7,469 bases of DNA from NCBI GenBank assembly GCA_023663505.1, contig JAMPHH010000090.1:1-7469 (forward strand), read 5' to 3'. Each line of letters opens with the position of its first letter. The stretch's first letter is position 1. The position numbers and the translations under genes were made by a program. Shown here one piece after another: positions 1-5,615 of the stretch. The stretch is from Muribaculum sp. (GTDB lineage Bacteria > Bacillota > Clostridia > Lachnospirales > Lachnospiraceae). Under the pieces are notes generated by a model. That model did no database searches and had not been told where the DNA came from. It saw nothing but the letters and a program-made list of their open reading frames with translations.

Positions 1-1019
1 GGTACGGCGGAGAGATGAAGAAGGGTATGTTCTCCATGATGAACTACTATCTGCCTCTGAAGGGCATCGCTTCCATGCACTGCTCCGCAAACACCGATAT
101 GGAGGGCAAGAACACCGCTATCTTCTTCGGTCTGTCCGGAACCGGTAAGACCACCCTGTCTACTGACCCTAAGCGTTTGCTGATCGGTGATGACGAGCAC
201 GGTTGGGACGACAACGGCGTGTTCAACTTCGAGGGCGGCTGCTATGCGAAGGTAATCGGTCTGGACAAGGAATCCGAGCCTGATATCTACAATGCGATCA
301 AGAGAGACGCTCTGTTAGAGAATGTTACTGTTGACGCTGCAGGTAAGATTGATTTTGACGACAAGAGCGTGACCGAGAACACCCGTGTATCTTATCCTAT
401 CAACCATATCAAGAATATTGCCTCTAATGTAAACGGTATTTCTTCCGGTCCTGCGGCTAAGAACGTGATCTTCCTCTCCGCAGATGCTTTTGGCGTGCTG
501 CCTCCCGTGTCTATCCTGACCCCGGAGCAGACCCAGTATTATTTCCTGTCCGGATTTACCGCTAAGCTGGCAGGTACAGAGCGCGGCATTACCGAGCCCA
601 CTCCTACCTTCTCCGCATGCTTCGGTCAGGCATTCTTGGAGCTGCACCCCACCAAGTACGCGGAGGAACTGGTGAAGAAGATGCAGAAGAGCGGCGCTAA
701 GGCTTATCTGGTGAACACTGGTTGGAATGGCACAGGCAAGCGTATCACGATCAAGGATACCAGAGGTATCATTGACGCAATCCTGAACGGCGATATCAAC
801 AATGCGCCTACCAAGAAGATTCCTTACTTTGACTTTGAGGTTCCCACAGAGCTTCCCGGTGTGGACACAGGAATCCTTGACCCTCGCGACACCTATGCGG
901 ACGCTTCCGAGTGGGAGACCAAGGCAAAGGATTTGGCACAGCGTTTTGTGAAGAACTTTGCAAAATATGAGAGCAATGACGCAGGCAAGGCTCTCGTGGC
1001 AGCCGGTCCTCAGCTCTAA
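1..1019 (+). CDS. pckA: Phosphoenolpyruvate carboxykinase (ATP), C-terminal ~338 residues; 5' end outside window
   Basis: Cytosolic enzyme that interconverts oxaloacetate + ATP with PEP + CO2 + ADP, used in gluconeogenesis or, in many anaerobes, to fix CO2 from PEP and gain ATP. The frame is open from the first base (YGGE directly before the Met at 15), so this Met is internal and not the start; about 200 N-terminal residues are missing compared with the 540-aa E. coli enzyme. Counting from that Met: KK at 2-3 (E. coli K212/K213, metal and substrate), His22 (H232), P-loop GLSGTGKT at 39-46, metal-binding GDDEHGW at 58-64 (D268/D269), Arg124 in ENTRVSYP (R333), adenine-pocket region SADAFGVLPP near 155-164, and NTGWNGTGKR at 234-243. 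The C-terminus ends in AAGPQL, as the family usually does. All catalytic residues in the visible part are intact. Codon use looks more uniform than in the downstream genes, consistent with high expression. It is followed by its own terminator. Confidence 0.98.
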   Translation, partial: YGGEMKKGMFSMMNYYLPLKGIASMHCSANTDMEGKNTAIFFGLSGTGKTTLSTDPKRLLIGDDEHGWDDNGVFNFEGGCYAKVIGLDKESEPDIYNAIKRDALLENVTVDAAGKIDFDDKSVTENTRVSYPINHIKNIASNVNGISSGPAAKNVIFLSADAFGVLPPVSILTPEQTQYYFLSGFTAKLAGTERGITEPTPTFSACFGQAFLELHPTKYAEELVKKMQKSGAKAYLVNTGWNGTGKRITIKDTRGIIDAILNGDINNAPTKKIPYFDFEVPTELPGVDTGILDPRDTYADASEWETKAKDLAQRFVKNFAKYESNDAGKALVAAGPQL

Positions 1020-1050
1020 GCTTCTATATTATACGAACGGACTATAAGAT

Positions 1051-1086
1051 GTCCCGAAGGCTGCGAAGGCTTTCGGGGCATTTGTT
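1051..1086 (+). terminator. Rho-independent terminator of pckA
   Basis: The 10-bp stem GTCCCGAAGG (1051-1060) pairs with CTTTCGGGGC (1070-1079), with two G-U pairs and a 9-nt loop. It is followed by ATTTGTT, a short T-rich tract. It lies 31 bp after the pckA stop codon, the usual position. The T tract is interrupted by one A and one G, so termination may be incomplete. Confidence 0.82.
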
Positions 1087-1088
1087 AT

Positions 1089-1130
1089 GTAACAGTTGAG
1101 CATAGAATGATTTGAAGGCTGAACTGTTAC
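1089..1130. repeat. 13-bp imperfect inverted repeat (intergenic palindrome)
   Basis: GTAACAGTTGAGC (1089-1101) and GCTGAACTGTTAC (1118-1130) are inverted copies with a single mismatch (G-G at 1098/1121), separated by a 16-nt AT-rich loop. It sits 2-10 bp past the pckA terminator and is not followed by a T tract on either strand, so it is not a simple second terminator. It could be a dispersed REP-like palindrome, a protein-binding site or a transcript-end stabilising hairpin. I have an impression that similar GTAACAGTT palindromes recur between genes in Lachnospiraceae, but I cannot check this here. Confidence 0.6.
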
Positions 1131-1159
1131 TCAGCCCGTAAATTTTCCAAATTTTTCAG

Positions 1160-1188
1160 TTGTATTCTTGCCCCATATTAGATATAAT
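1160..1188 (+). promoter_or_regulatory. Sigma-A-type promoter for the 6S RNA
   Basis: A perfect -10 box TATAAT (1183-1188) stands 17 bp downstream of a weak -35 box TTGTAT (1160-1165, three of six consensus bases). The expected start, 7 nt past the -10 box, is A1195 or A1196. That is exactly where the outer stem of the predicted 6S RNA begins (A1196 pairs with T1381). The agreement between promoter and RNA fold strengthens both calls. Confidence 0.75.
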
Positions 1189-1194
1189 AATGGT

Positions 1195-1383
1195 AACCTG
1201 AAATGCGCGATAAACCTTGTTAGTTTTGAACCTACATTTACTTTAAACGGGATTCCTATATTGCCGGATGGCTGTCAGGCCTCCACTCGCTTGCGAGGTT
1301 CGCAGGGGAAGGCAAAAGTTCGGTTGCGGTCACCCACCTAGCATTGCTAGGAGTCAAAAAGCAAGGGGCGGCATTTTGGGTAT
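1195..1383 (+). ncRNA. ssrS: 6S RNA (RNA polymerase-binding regulatory RNA), about 189 nt
   Basis: 6S RNA mimics an open promoter and sequesters housekeeping sigma-RNA polymerase, mainly in stationary phase; it is released when the polymerase copies a short pRNA from it. The fold seen here matches the family. The outer stem 1196-1206 pairs with 1371-1381 (11 pairs, two wobbles) and continues as CCTTGTT (1215-1221) with AGCAAGG (1360-1366). A large central bubble follows, with 5' side about 1222-1248 and 3' side about 1336-1359. The 3' side carries a small hairpin, CCTAGC-ATT-GCTAGG (1337-1351), as known from Firmicute 6S RNAs. The distal arm includes GGG/CCC (1249-1251/1333-1335), CCGGA/TTCGG (1264-1268/1319-1323), GCCTCC/GGAAGGC (1279-1284/1307-1313) and an apical CTCG-CTTG-CGAG. 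The AGTTTTGA block (1222-1229) resembles, from memory, the B. subtilis 6S-1 pRNA template region. Length agrees with the family (about 180-200 nt). Exact ends are inferred from promoter and stem. Confidence 0.88.
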
Positions 1384-1393
1384 TTAAACAACG

Positions 1394-1413
1394 GGCGCCG
1401 CACATTATGCGCC
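1394..1413 (+). other. GC-rich hairpin in the 3' tail after 6S RNA
   Basis: GGCGC (1394-1398) pairs with GCGCC (1409-1413) around a 10-nt loop. GCGCCGC also occurs twice as a direct repeat (1395-1401 and 1409-1415). The following CTCTTACTT is pyrimidine-rich but not a clean T tract, so this may be a weak first terminator or a barrier that limits 3' trimming of a 6S precursor. Function is unknown. Confidence 0.4.
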
Positions 1414-1431
1414 GCTCTTACTTGAACAAAA

Positions 1432-1461
1432 GAGGGAGCAGTCCGTGAGGGCTGCTCTTTT
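1432..1461 (+). terminator. Rho-independent terminator downstream of the 6S RNA gene
   Basis: GAGCAGTCC (1436-1444) pairs with GGGCTGCTC (1449-1457), nine pairs with one G-U, closed by a GTGA loop of the stable GNRA type. It is followed by TTTT (1458-1461) and preceded by A/G-rich sequence that can extend the stem by weak pairs. It is the best terminator in the window and most likely ends transcription from the promoter at 1160-1188. A 6S precursor of about 265 nt trimmed to about 189 nt would result. It also separates the 6S unit from the gene at 1521, although read-through control of that gene cannot be excluded. Confidence 0.8.
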
Positions 1462-1463
1462 AA

Positions 1464-1484
1464 GCATGTGAGCCCGTCTCATGC
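1464..1484 (+). other. Small hairpin between the terminator and the spoIID-like gene
   Basis: GCATG (1464-1468) pairs with CATGC (1480-1484), and after one mismatch two more pairs can form inside. No T tract follows. The rest of 1485-1520 is AT-rich (TTATCATAAATTATA) and could hold a promoter for the downstream cluster, but I see no -35/-10 pair that I trust. The region has no open reading frame of note. Confidence 0.3.
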
Positions 1485-1505
1485 ATTATCATAAATTATA
1501 TCAAA

Positions 1506-1510
1506 AAGGA
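1506..1510 (+). promoter_or_regulatory. Ribosome binding site that decides a TTG start
   Basis: AAGGA (1506-1510) lies 10 nt before TTG at 1521. The next in-frame ATG (1578) has no purine-rich Shine-Dalgarno sequence ahead of it and would remove the charged residues before the membrane anchor. The TTG is therefore preferred. Confidence 0.65.
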
Positions 1511-1520
1511 AAATATCGGA

Positions 1521-3590
1521 TTGAAATGGAAAAATAATCTTCAAAATCAGAAGCTAAGCCGTAATGACAGAATACAAATGAAAATATGGATATGTATACT
1601 GGGATGTCTGCTTCTGCTCTTTCTCTTTCTAGGCAGGCTGCATGTGCTCCTAGACCAATCGGAGGAGCCTGAGCCAGAGCCGCATATTCCCGTGGTGGAG
1701 AAGCTCTCCAATGTCTGGATTATCGAGGCGGGTGAGGACAGCCTGCTGCTTTACAGGGACGGTGTGGAGGAGAGCTATGACTATGGCGCGGTAGGAGAGC
1801 CGACGGACGGCGATATCGGGGGAGACGGGCTGCACCTGTATCAACCTGAATGGGGCGTCAGGGAGCAGGTGGCGGACGTGACGCTCACTGACGGCTGCGT
1901 GACCAATGTGAATGTGCTGACGGAGAAGCTTCACGGCATTATTCTCAGCGCGGACGAAGCCTCCGTGGAGGTGGAGGGGTATGGCAGACTGCCTCTGGCG
2001 TCGGACTATCGGGGCTATCGCATCTATAACACGCTTGCCATGTGCAGCTACAAGGATTTGGCGTTTGGATATGACTTCGCGGATCTGGTCATGGAGGACG
2101 GCGAGGTGTGCGGTATCCTCATGGTGCGCGAGGAGACCATGGATTCTATCCGCGTCTTGATCAAGACGGCTGATTATGCGGGAACTCTCCATGAGCAGGT
2201 GGCGCTTACCGCGGACACGGATTACATACTACGATATGGCATCTCAGGACAGGAGACGGAGGAGCTGTATGCTGCGGGGGAGGTGCTTGTCATTGGGCGG
2301 GATAGCGATTATTTTGTCGGGGGGAGGATTGAGATACGCCCCACCGCACTGACAGGCAGGATACTGCTTCAAAATGTCAACCGCAGTCAGGGTGTGCCCG
2401 GCTATCGTGGGCATATGGAGCTGATCTTGGAATCCAAGGGAATCGCCGTGGTCAACGAGGTCTCCTTGGAGGAGTATCTCTATTCCGTGACGCCTAGCGA
2501 GATGCCCGCCTCCTACCCCGAGGAAGCGCTGAAGGCGCAGGCGATCTGTGCCAGAACCTACGCCTACGGGCATATGCAGCACGCCGCCTATCCGAATTAT
2601 GGCGCACATGTAGATGACAGCACCTCTTATCAGGTGTATAATAATATATTGGAGCAGGAGAGCACTACCCGGGCGGTGAAGGAGACTCACGGGCAGCTCC
2701 TTTGTACGGCGCAGGGAGGGCTTGCGGGCACTTATTATTACTCCACCTCCTGTGGCATGGGGAGCGACGCCAATGTCTGGAAGACCACGGAGGCGGCGGA
2801 GATCACCTACCTGAAGGCGGAAGCAATCAACGAGTCCGTCATGCGGGCAAAATTGATGCTCAGGGAGCAGGCGGGAGCGGGGCAGGCGGGCGGAATTGAA
2901 CAGAAACAGAATGCCATAAGTCAGAATACCGCGAACCCGACCGTCACAGAGTCGGAATACATAGAGACCCTTGCACGGATTAATCAGGGGGAGGAGCTTC
3001 GAGAGGAGGAAGCCTTCGCGGAGTTCATCACACAGACCAACAGCGATGATTTTGAGGCGGAGGAGGGGTGGTATCGTTGGAGCTATGACGTAGAGAAGCT
3101 CTCTGCGGAGCATATGTATGAGGTCATGAGGAAGCGATACCAAGCGAACAGCAATCTGGTACTGACATTGAAAAAGGGTGAGTATATCAGCGAGGAGCCG
3201 GAAGCCTTCACCACGATAAAGAAATTGTATATTGCGGCGAGAGGGAGCGGCGGCGTGGCAGATGAGCTGATCGTCGAGACGGACAAAGGGACTTACAAGG
3301 TGGTCTCCGAGCACAATATCCGATACGTGCTGTGTGACGGTGAGAGCAAGGTGAAACGACAGAATGGAAGCGAGGTTGAGATGCCCAATTTATTGCCCAG
3401 CGGATTCTTTGTGATAGAGACTAGCAAAAAGAATGAAAATGTGGTAGGATATAAACTGGTAGGCGGCGGCTTCGGTCACGGCGTGGGTATGAGCCAGAAT
3501 GGAGCGAAGGCAATGGCGAAGCGTGGCTACTCCTGTGAGGAGATCTTGCTGTTTTTCTATGAGGATTGCAGATTGGAGAGCATTTATTAA
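1521..3590 (+). CDS. Membrane-anchored SpoIID/LytB-domain protein (putative peptidoglycan lytic transglycosylase)
   Basis: Likely cuts glycan strands of peptidoglycan outside the membrane. SpoIID of B. subtilis does this on stem-peptide-free glycans during engulfment, while SpoIID-like LytB proteins act in vegetative cells. The 689-aa product has a basic N-terminus, one membrane segment (about 22-40), an acidic Pro/Glu linker (about 47-56), a beta-rich region of unknown role (about 60-280) and then the SpoIID domain (about 295-685). The domain shows YLYSVTPSEMP with the catalytic-position Glu327 (B. subtilis E88), EALKAQAICARTYA at 335-348, a Cys411 in STSCGMGS near the possible metal site, and the hallmark GGGFGHGVGMSQNGA at 648-662. 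It is about twice the length of B. subtilis SpoIID (343 aa). The excess is the N-terminal region and a low-complexity Ala/Gly/Gln/Glu insertion (about 438-500). The gene starts at TTG with an AAGGA box and lies 12 bp before the YihY gene. I do not call it spoIID because of this architecture and the absence of a sporulation-sigma promoter I can trust. Confidence 0.92.
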   Translation: MKWKNNLQNQKLSRNDRIQMKIWICILGCLLLLFLFLGRLHVLLDQSEEPEPEPHIPVVEKLSNVWIIEAGEDSLLLYRDGVEESYDYGAVGEPTDGDIGGDGLHLYQPEWGVREQVADVTLTDGCVTNVNVLTEKLHGIILSADEASVEVEGYGRLPLASDYRGYRIYNTLAMCSYKDLAFGYDFADLVMEDGEVCGILMVREETMDSIRVLIKTADYAGTLHEQVALTADTDYILRYGISGQETEELYAAGEVLVIGRDSDYFVGGRIEIRPTALTGRILLQNVNRSQGVPGYRGHMELILESKGIAVVNEVSLEEYLYSVTPSEMPASYPEEALKAQAICARTYAYGHMQHAAYPNYGAHVDDSTSYQVYNNILEQESTTRAVKETHGQLLCTAQGGLAGTYYYSTSCGMGSDANVWKTTEAAEITYLKAEAINESVMRAKLMLREQAGAGQAGGIEQKQNAISQNTANPTVTESEYIETLARINQGEELREEEAFAEFITQTNSDDFEAEEGWYRWSYDVEKLSAEHMYEVMRKRYQANSNLVLTLKKGEYISEEPEAFTTIKKLYIAARGSGGVADELIVETDKGTYKVVSEHNIRYVLCDGESKVKRQNGSEVEMPNLLPSGFFVIETSKKNENVVGYKLVGGGFGHGVGMSQNGAKAMAKRGYSCEEILLFFYEDCRLESIY

Positions 3591-3602
3591 AAGGGGGAGC
3601 AG

Positions 3603-4433
3603 ATGCTTCGCAAGACATATATTATCTGGCGCGATTTTGCCGATAAAATGAAAAAGAAGAATATCGCCGCATATGCTGCCAGCACCGCATTTTTCTTCTT
3701 CCTGTCACTGGTGCCCATGTTGATGGTGATCAGTGCGATCCTGCCGTACACGCCGCTCACGGAGGATAATCTGGTGACGGCGGTGACAGAGGTGACGCCG
3801 GAGGCGGTGGACGCCATTGCCACGGAGCTGATAGAGGAGGTTTATCAGAAATCCGCGGGGGCGCTGTCAATCGCTATTATCGCCACGATCTGGTCGGCGG
3901 GAAAAGGAGTTTTGGCGTTGATGCGTGGCTTGAACGCCATTCATGACGTGGAGGAGAAGCGCAATTATTTTGCCATTCGCAGCATCGCTTCATTTTATAC
4001 GATCGTGATGCTGTTGGTCATCATTCTTTTCCTGTTCGTCATGGTATTCGGCAATCAGGTGGTGAATCTGGTATTACACAGGCTTCCGCAGCTTCGGGCA
4101 TTGGTCTCTATCTATATGGAGTTTCGATTCCTTTTGGTGTGGGTGTTCCTGACTGTGATTTTTGCGGCGGTCTATGCCTATGTGCCGGACAAAAGGCTCT
4201 GCTTTAAGGAGCAGATTCCCGGGGCGAGCTTTACCGCCGTGGTATGGAGTGTCTTTTCATGGGGATTTTCCCTGTATGTGAGTCGCTCCGGAGCTTACAG
4301 CATTTATGGCAGCCTGTCTATTATCGTTATCGTCATGCTTTGGATGTATCTGGGCATGTATATCATCATGATAGGCGCCTATATCAACCGCTATTTTGAG
4401 CCGGTGAATAAGGTATTGATGGGGAATAAATAA
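3603..4433 (+). CDS. YihY/virulence factor BrkB family membrane protein
   Basis: Inner-membrane protein of a widespread family (formerly misnamed ribonuclease BN) whose biochemical role is not settled. The 276-aa product fits the usual length. A short basic cytoplasmic start (KMKKKN at 15-20) leads to about six membrane segments near 24-47, 85-105, 131-156, 175-196, 208-227 and 237-261. Family motifs visible are AAYAASTAFFFFLSLVPML (22-40), WSAGKGVLALMRGLNAIH (97-114), YVPDKR (193-198) with the following polar KEQIPGA loop, and the C-terminal YGSLSIIVIVMLWMYLG (235-251) ending in GAYINRYFEP. A strong GGGGGAG ribosome binding site (3593-3599) sits just before the ATG. With only 12 bp after the SpoIID-like stop codon, translation of the two genes is probably coupled. 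The next gene begins 39 bp later with no terminator between. The envelope context agrees with a membrane role but does not show a substrate. Confidence 0.95.
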   Translation: MLRKTYIIWRDFADKMKKKNIAAYAASTAFFFFLSLVPMLMVISAILPYTPLTEDNLVTAVTEVTPEAVDAIATELIEEVYQKSAGALSIAIIATIWSAGKGVLALMRGLNAIHDVEEKRNYFAIRSIASFYTIVMLLVIILFLFVMVFGNQVVNLVLHRLPQLRALVSIYMEFRFLLVWVFLTVIFAAVYAYVPDKRLCFKEQIPGASFTAVVWSVFSWGFSLYVSRSGAYSIYGSLSIIVIVMLWMYLGMYIIMIGAYINRYFEPVNKVLMGNK

Positions 4434-4472
4434 TATTTTTGAATAAAATATAGTTCTTCGAAAGGTACATAG

Positions 4473-5573
4473 ATGTTAGATAAGTTATGGAAATACATAT
4501 CAAGAAAAAATAAGGTTTTCCTGTCGCAGGTACAGAGCATGATGCTTTTGTCCGTGGGCTTGGGACTGTATCATTTCTGTCTGCTGATGCTGTATGTTTA
4601 TTACGAGATCGACATCTTGACCGTGGTAAATATATTCAGTGTGCTGCTCTATATCGGCTGCGCCATAGCCATACATAAAAGGGCGAAGATTTTGCATGTG
4701 CTGCGAGTCTGCTATGCCGAGATTATCATGCAGGTGTTGGTGGCGAGCGCAATGATAGGCTATGAGTGCGGCTTTGAGTTCTACCTGCTGGCAATCACCT
4801 GTCACGCCTTTTACATGGCGTACATCTATCGGAATGACAAAAGCGTGAATCCGCTGAGCTATGTTTGCGTGGACGCGGCGGCATTTATAATTCAGCGGTG
4901 GTGGGTCTCGTATAATGCGCCCGTCTATACTTTTCGGGACCCTGAGGTGTCGCATATACTCTATATCCTTAACTATTTCACGGCGGTCATAGTGATTGCG
5001 GGCTCCATGACGGCGCTGCTCGCGCAGATTCTCCATTTGGAGGGACGGCTTCTGCAGGAAAATAAGGACTTGGAGGTGTTGTCCCAGACGGACGCGCTCA
5101 CGGGACTGGTGAATCGGCGCGCGGTCGAGGAGAAGTATCAGTACATGACACAGAATGCCGAACAGTATGCGGTGATTATGGGCGATATAGACAATTTCAA
5201 ACGCATCAACGACACCTACGGGCATAATGTCGGCGACGCGGTGCTGCGTCGGGTGGCAGAGATATTTAACGATTCTATCCGAGGTGAGGACGTGGTATGC
5301 AGATGGGGAGGAGAGGAGATTCTGGTGGTGCTCCCTCTCTGCAAGATGGACGGTGCGGAGCTGACCGCAAAGAGGATTATGGACAGAATGCGGAGAGCCC
5401 GTGTTAAGACGGACGCGGGAGAGGTAATACATTTCACAATGACCTTTGGCATCGCCGAGTCCACCGAGGGCGAGGGGCTCAAGGAAGTGGTGAAGATGGC
5501 TGACGACAGGCTCTATGAGGGCAAGTCGAGAGGGAAGAACTGCATTATCTCCAAACAAAAGAGACTCGCTTAG
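4473..5573 (+). CDS. Membrane diguanylate cyclase (GGEEI signature, I-site present)
   Basis: Predicted to make cyclic di-GMP from two GTP on the cytoplasmic face. The 366-aa product has an N-terminal half with about five or six membrane segments (near 21-43, 49-67, 80-96, 101-118, 128-142 and 163-187) that I cannot assign to a named sensor family, then a short helix (LEGRLLQENKDLEVLSQ, 189-205) of the signalling-helix type leading into the catalytic domain at about 206-360. The domain has DALTGLVNRR (207-216), metal ligand Asp238 in GDIDNFKRINDTYGH, the signature RWGGEEI at 277-283, and TFGIAE plus ADDRLYEGKSRGKN at the end. The fifth signature residue is Ile rather than Phe; the catalytic Glu is kept, so activity is expected but not certain. 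RGED (270-273) lies exactly five residues before GGEEI and forms a consensus RxxD inhibitory site, implying product feedback. ATG at 4473 has GAAAGG seven nt upstream. The spacing suggests co-transcription with both neighbours. Confidence 0.93.
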   Translation: MLDKLWKYISRKNKVFLSQVQSMMLLSVGLGLYHFCLLMLYVYYEIDILTVVNIFSVLLYIGCAIAIHKRAKILHVLRVCYAEIIMQVLVASAMIGYECGFEFYLLAITCHAFYMAYIYRNDKSVNPLSYVCVDAAAFIIQRWWVSYNAPVYTFRDPEVSHILYILNYFTAVIVIAGSMTALLAQILHLEGRLLQENKDLEVLSQTDALTGLVNRRAVEEKYQYMTQNAEQYAVIMGDIDNFKRINDTYGHNVGDAVLRRVAEIFNDSIRGEDVVCRWGGEEILVVLPLCKMDGAELTAKRIMDRMRRARVKTDAGEVIHFTMTFGIAESTEGEGLKEVVKMADDRLYEGKSRGKNCIISKQKRLA

Positions 5574-5603
5574 GAATATTTCAGGTACAAGCCTTTAGTG
5601 TGC

Positions 5604-5610
5604 GGGAGGA
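5604..5610 (+). promoter_or_regulatory. Ribosome binding site that decides the GTG start at 5616
   Basis: GGGAGGA (5604-5610) is followed by five A/T bases and then GTG at 5616. An upstream in-frame GTG at 5598 would place this ribosome binding site inside the coding region and has no comparable site of its own. The later GTG is therefore taken as the start, shortening the product to 548 residues. Confidence 0.75.
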
Positions 5611-5615
5611 TAAAA

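Noticed and set aside
1195..1383. A riboswitch or T-box leader for the gene at 1521
   Set aside because: The element has its own promoter and is followed by a terminator well before 1521. The fold is a single long stem with a central bubble, not a multi-branched aptamer, and no T-box sequence is present.
1485..1505. Sporulation-type -10 box (CATAAATT) before the SpoIID-like gene
   Set aside because: It partly resembles a SigE -10 element, but I find no matching -35 element at the right distance.
2702..2899. 65-codon plus-strand frame within the SpoIID-like gene
   Set aside because: Out-of-frame shadow with low-complexity Gly/His/Leu composition, and no ribosome binding site that I can see.
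2244..3314. Long open frame of 356 codons on the minus strand inside the SpoIID-like gene
   Set aside because: It is antisense to a clearly recognised gene, has no plausible ribosome binding site or family motif, and is explained by codon bias of the GC-rich sense gene.
4415..4449. Possible promoter (TTGATG and TAAAAT) ahead of the first cyclase
   Set aside because: The spacing between the boxes is 22 bp, too long for a sigma-A promoter. The AT-rich gap gives many chance matches.
4500..5558. Open frame of 352 codons on the minus strand across the first cyclase
   Set aside because: It mirrors the GGDEF gene, is rich in His/Arg as expected of an antisense shadow, and shows no recognisable domain.
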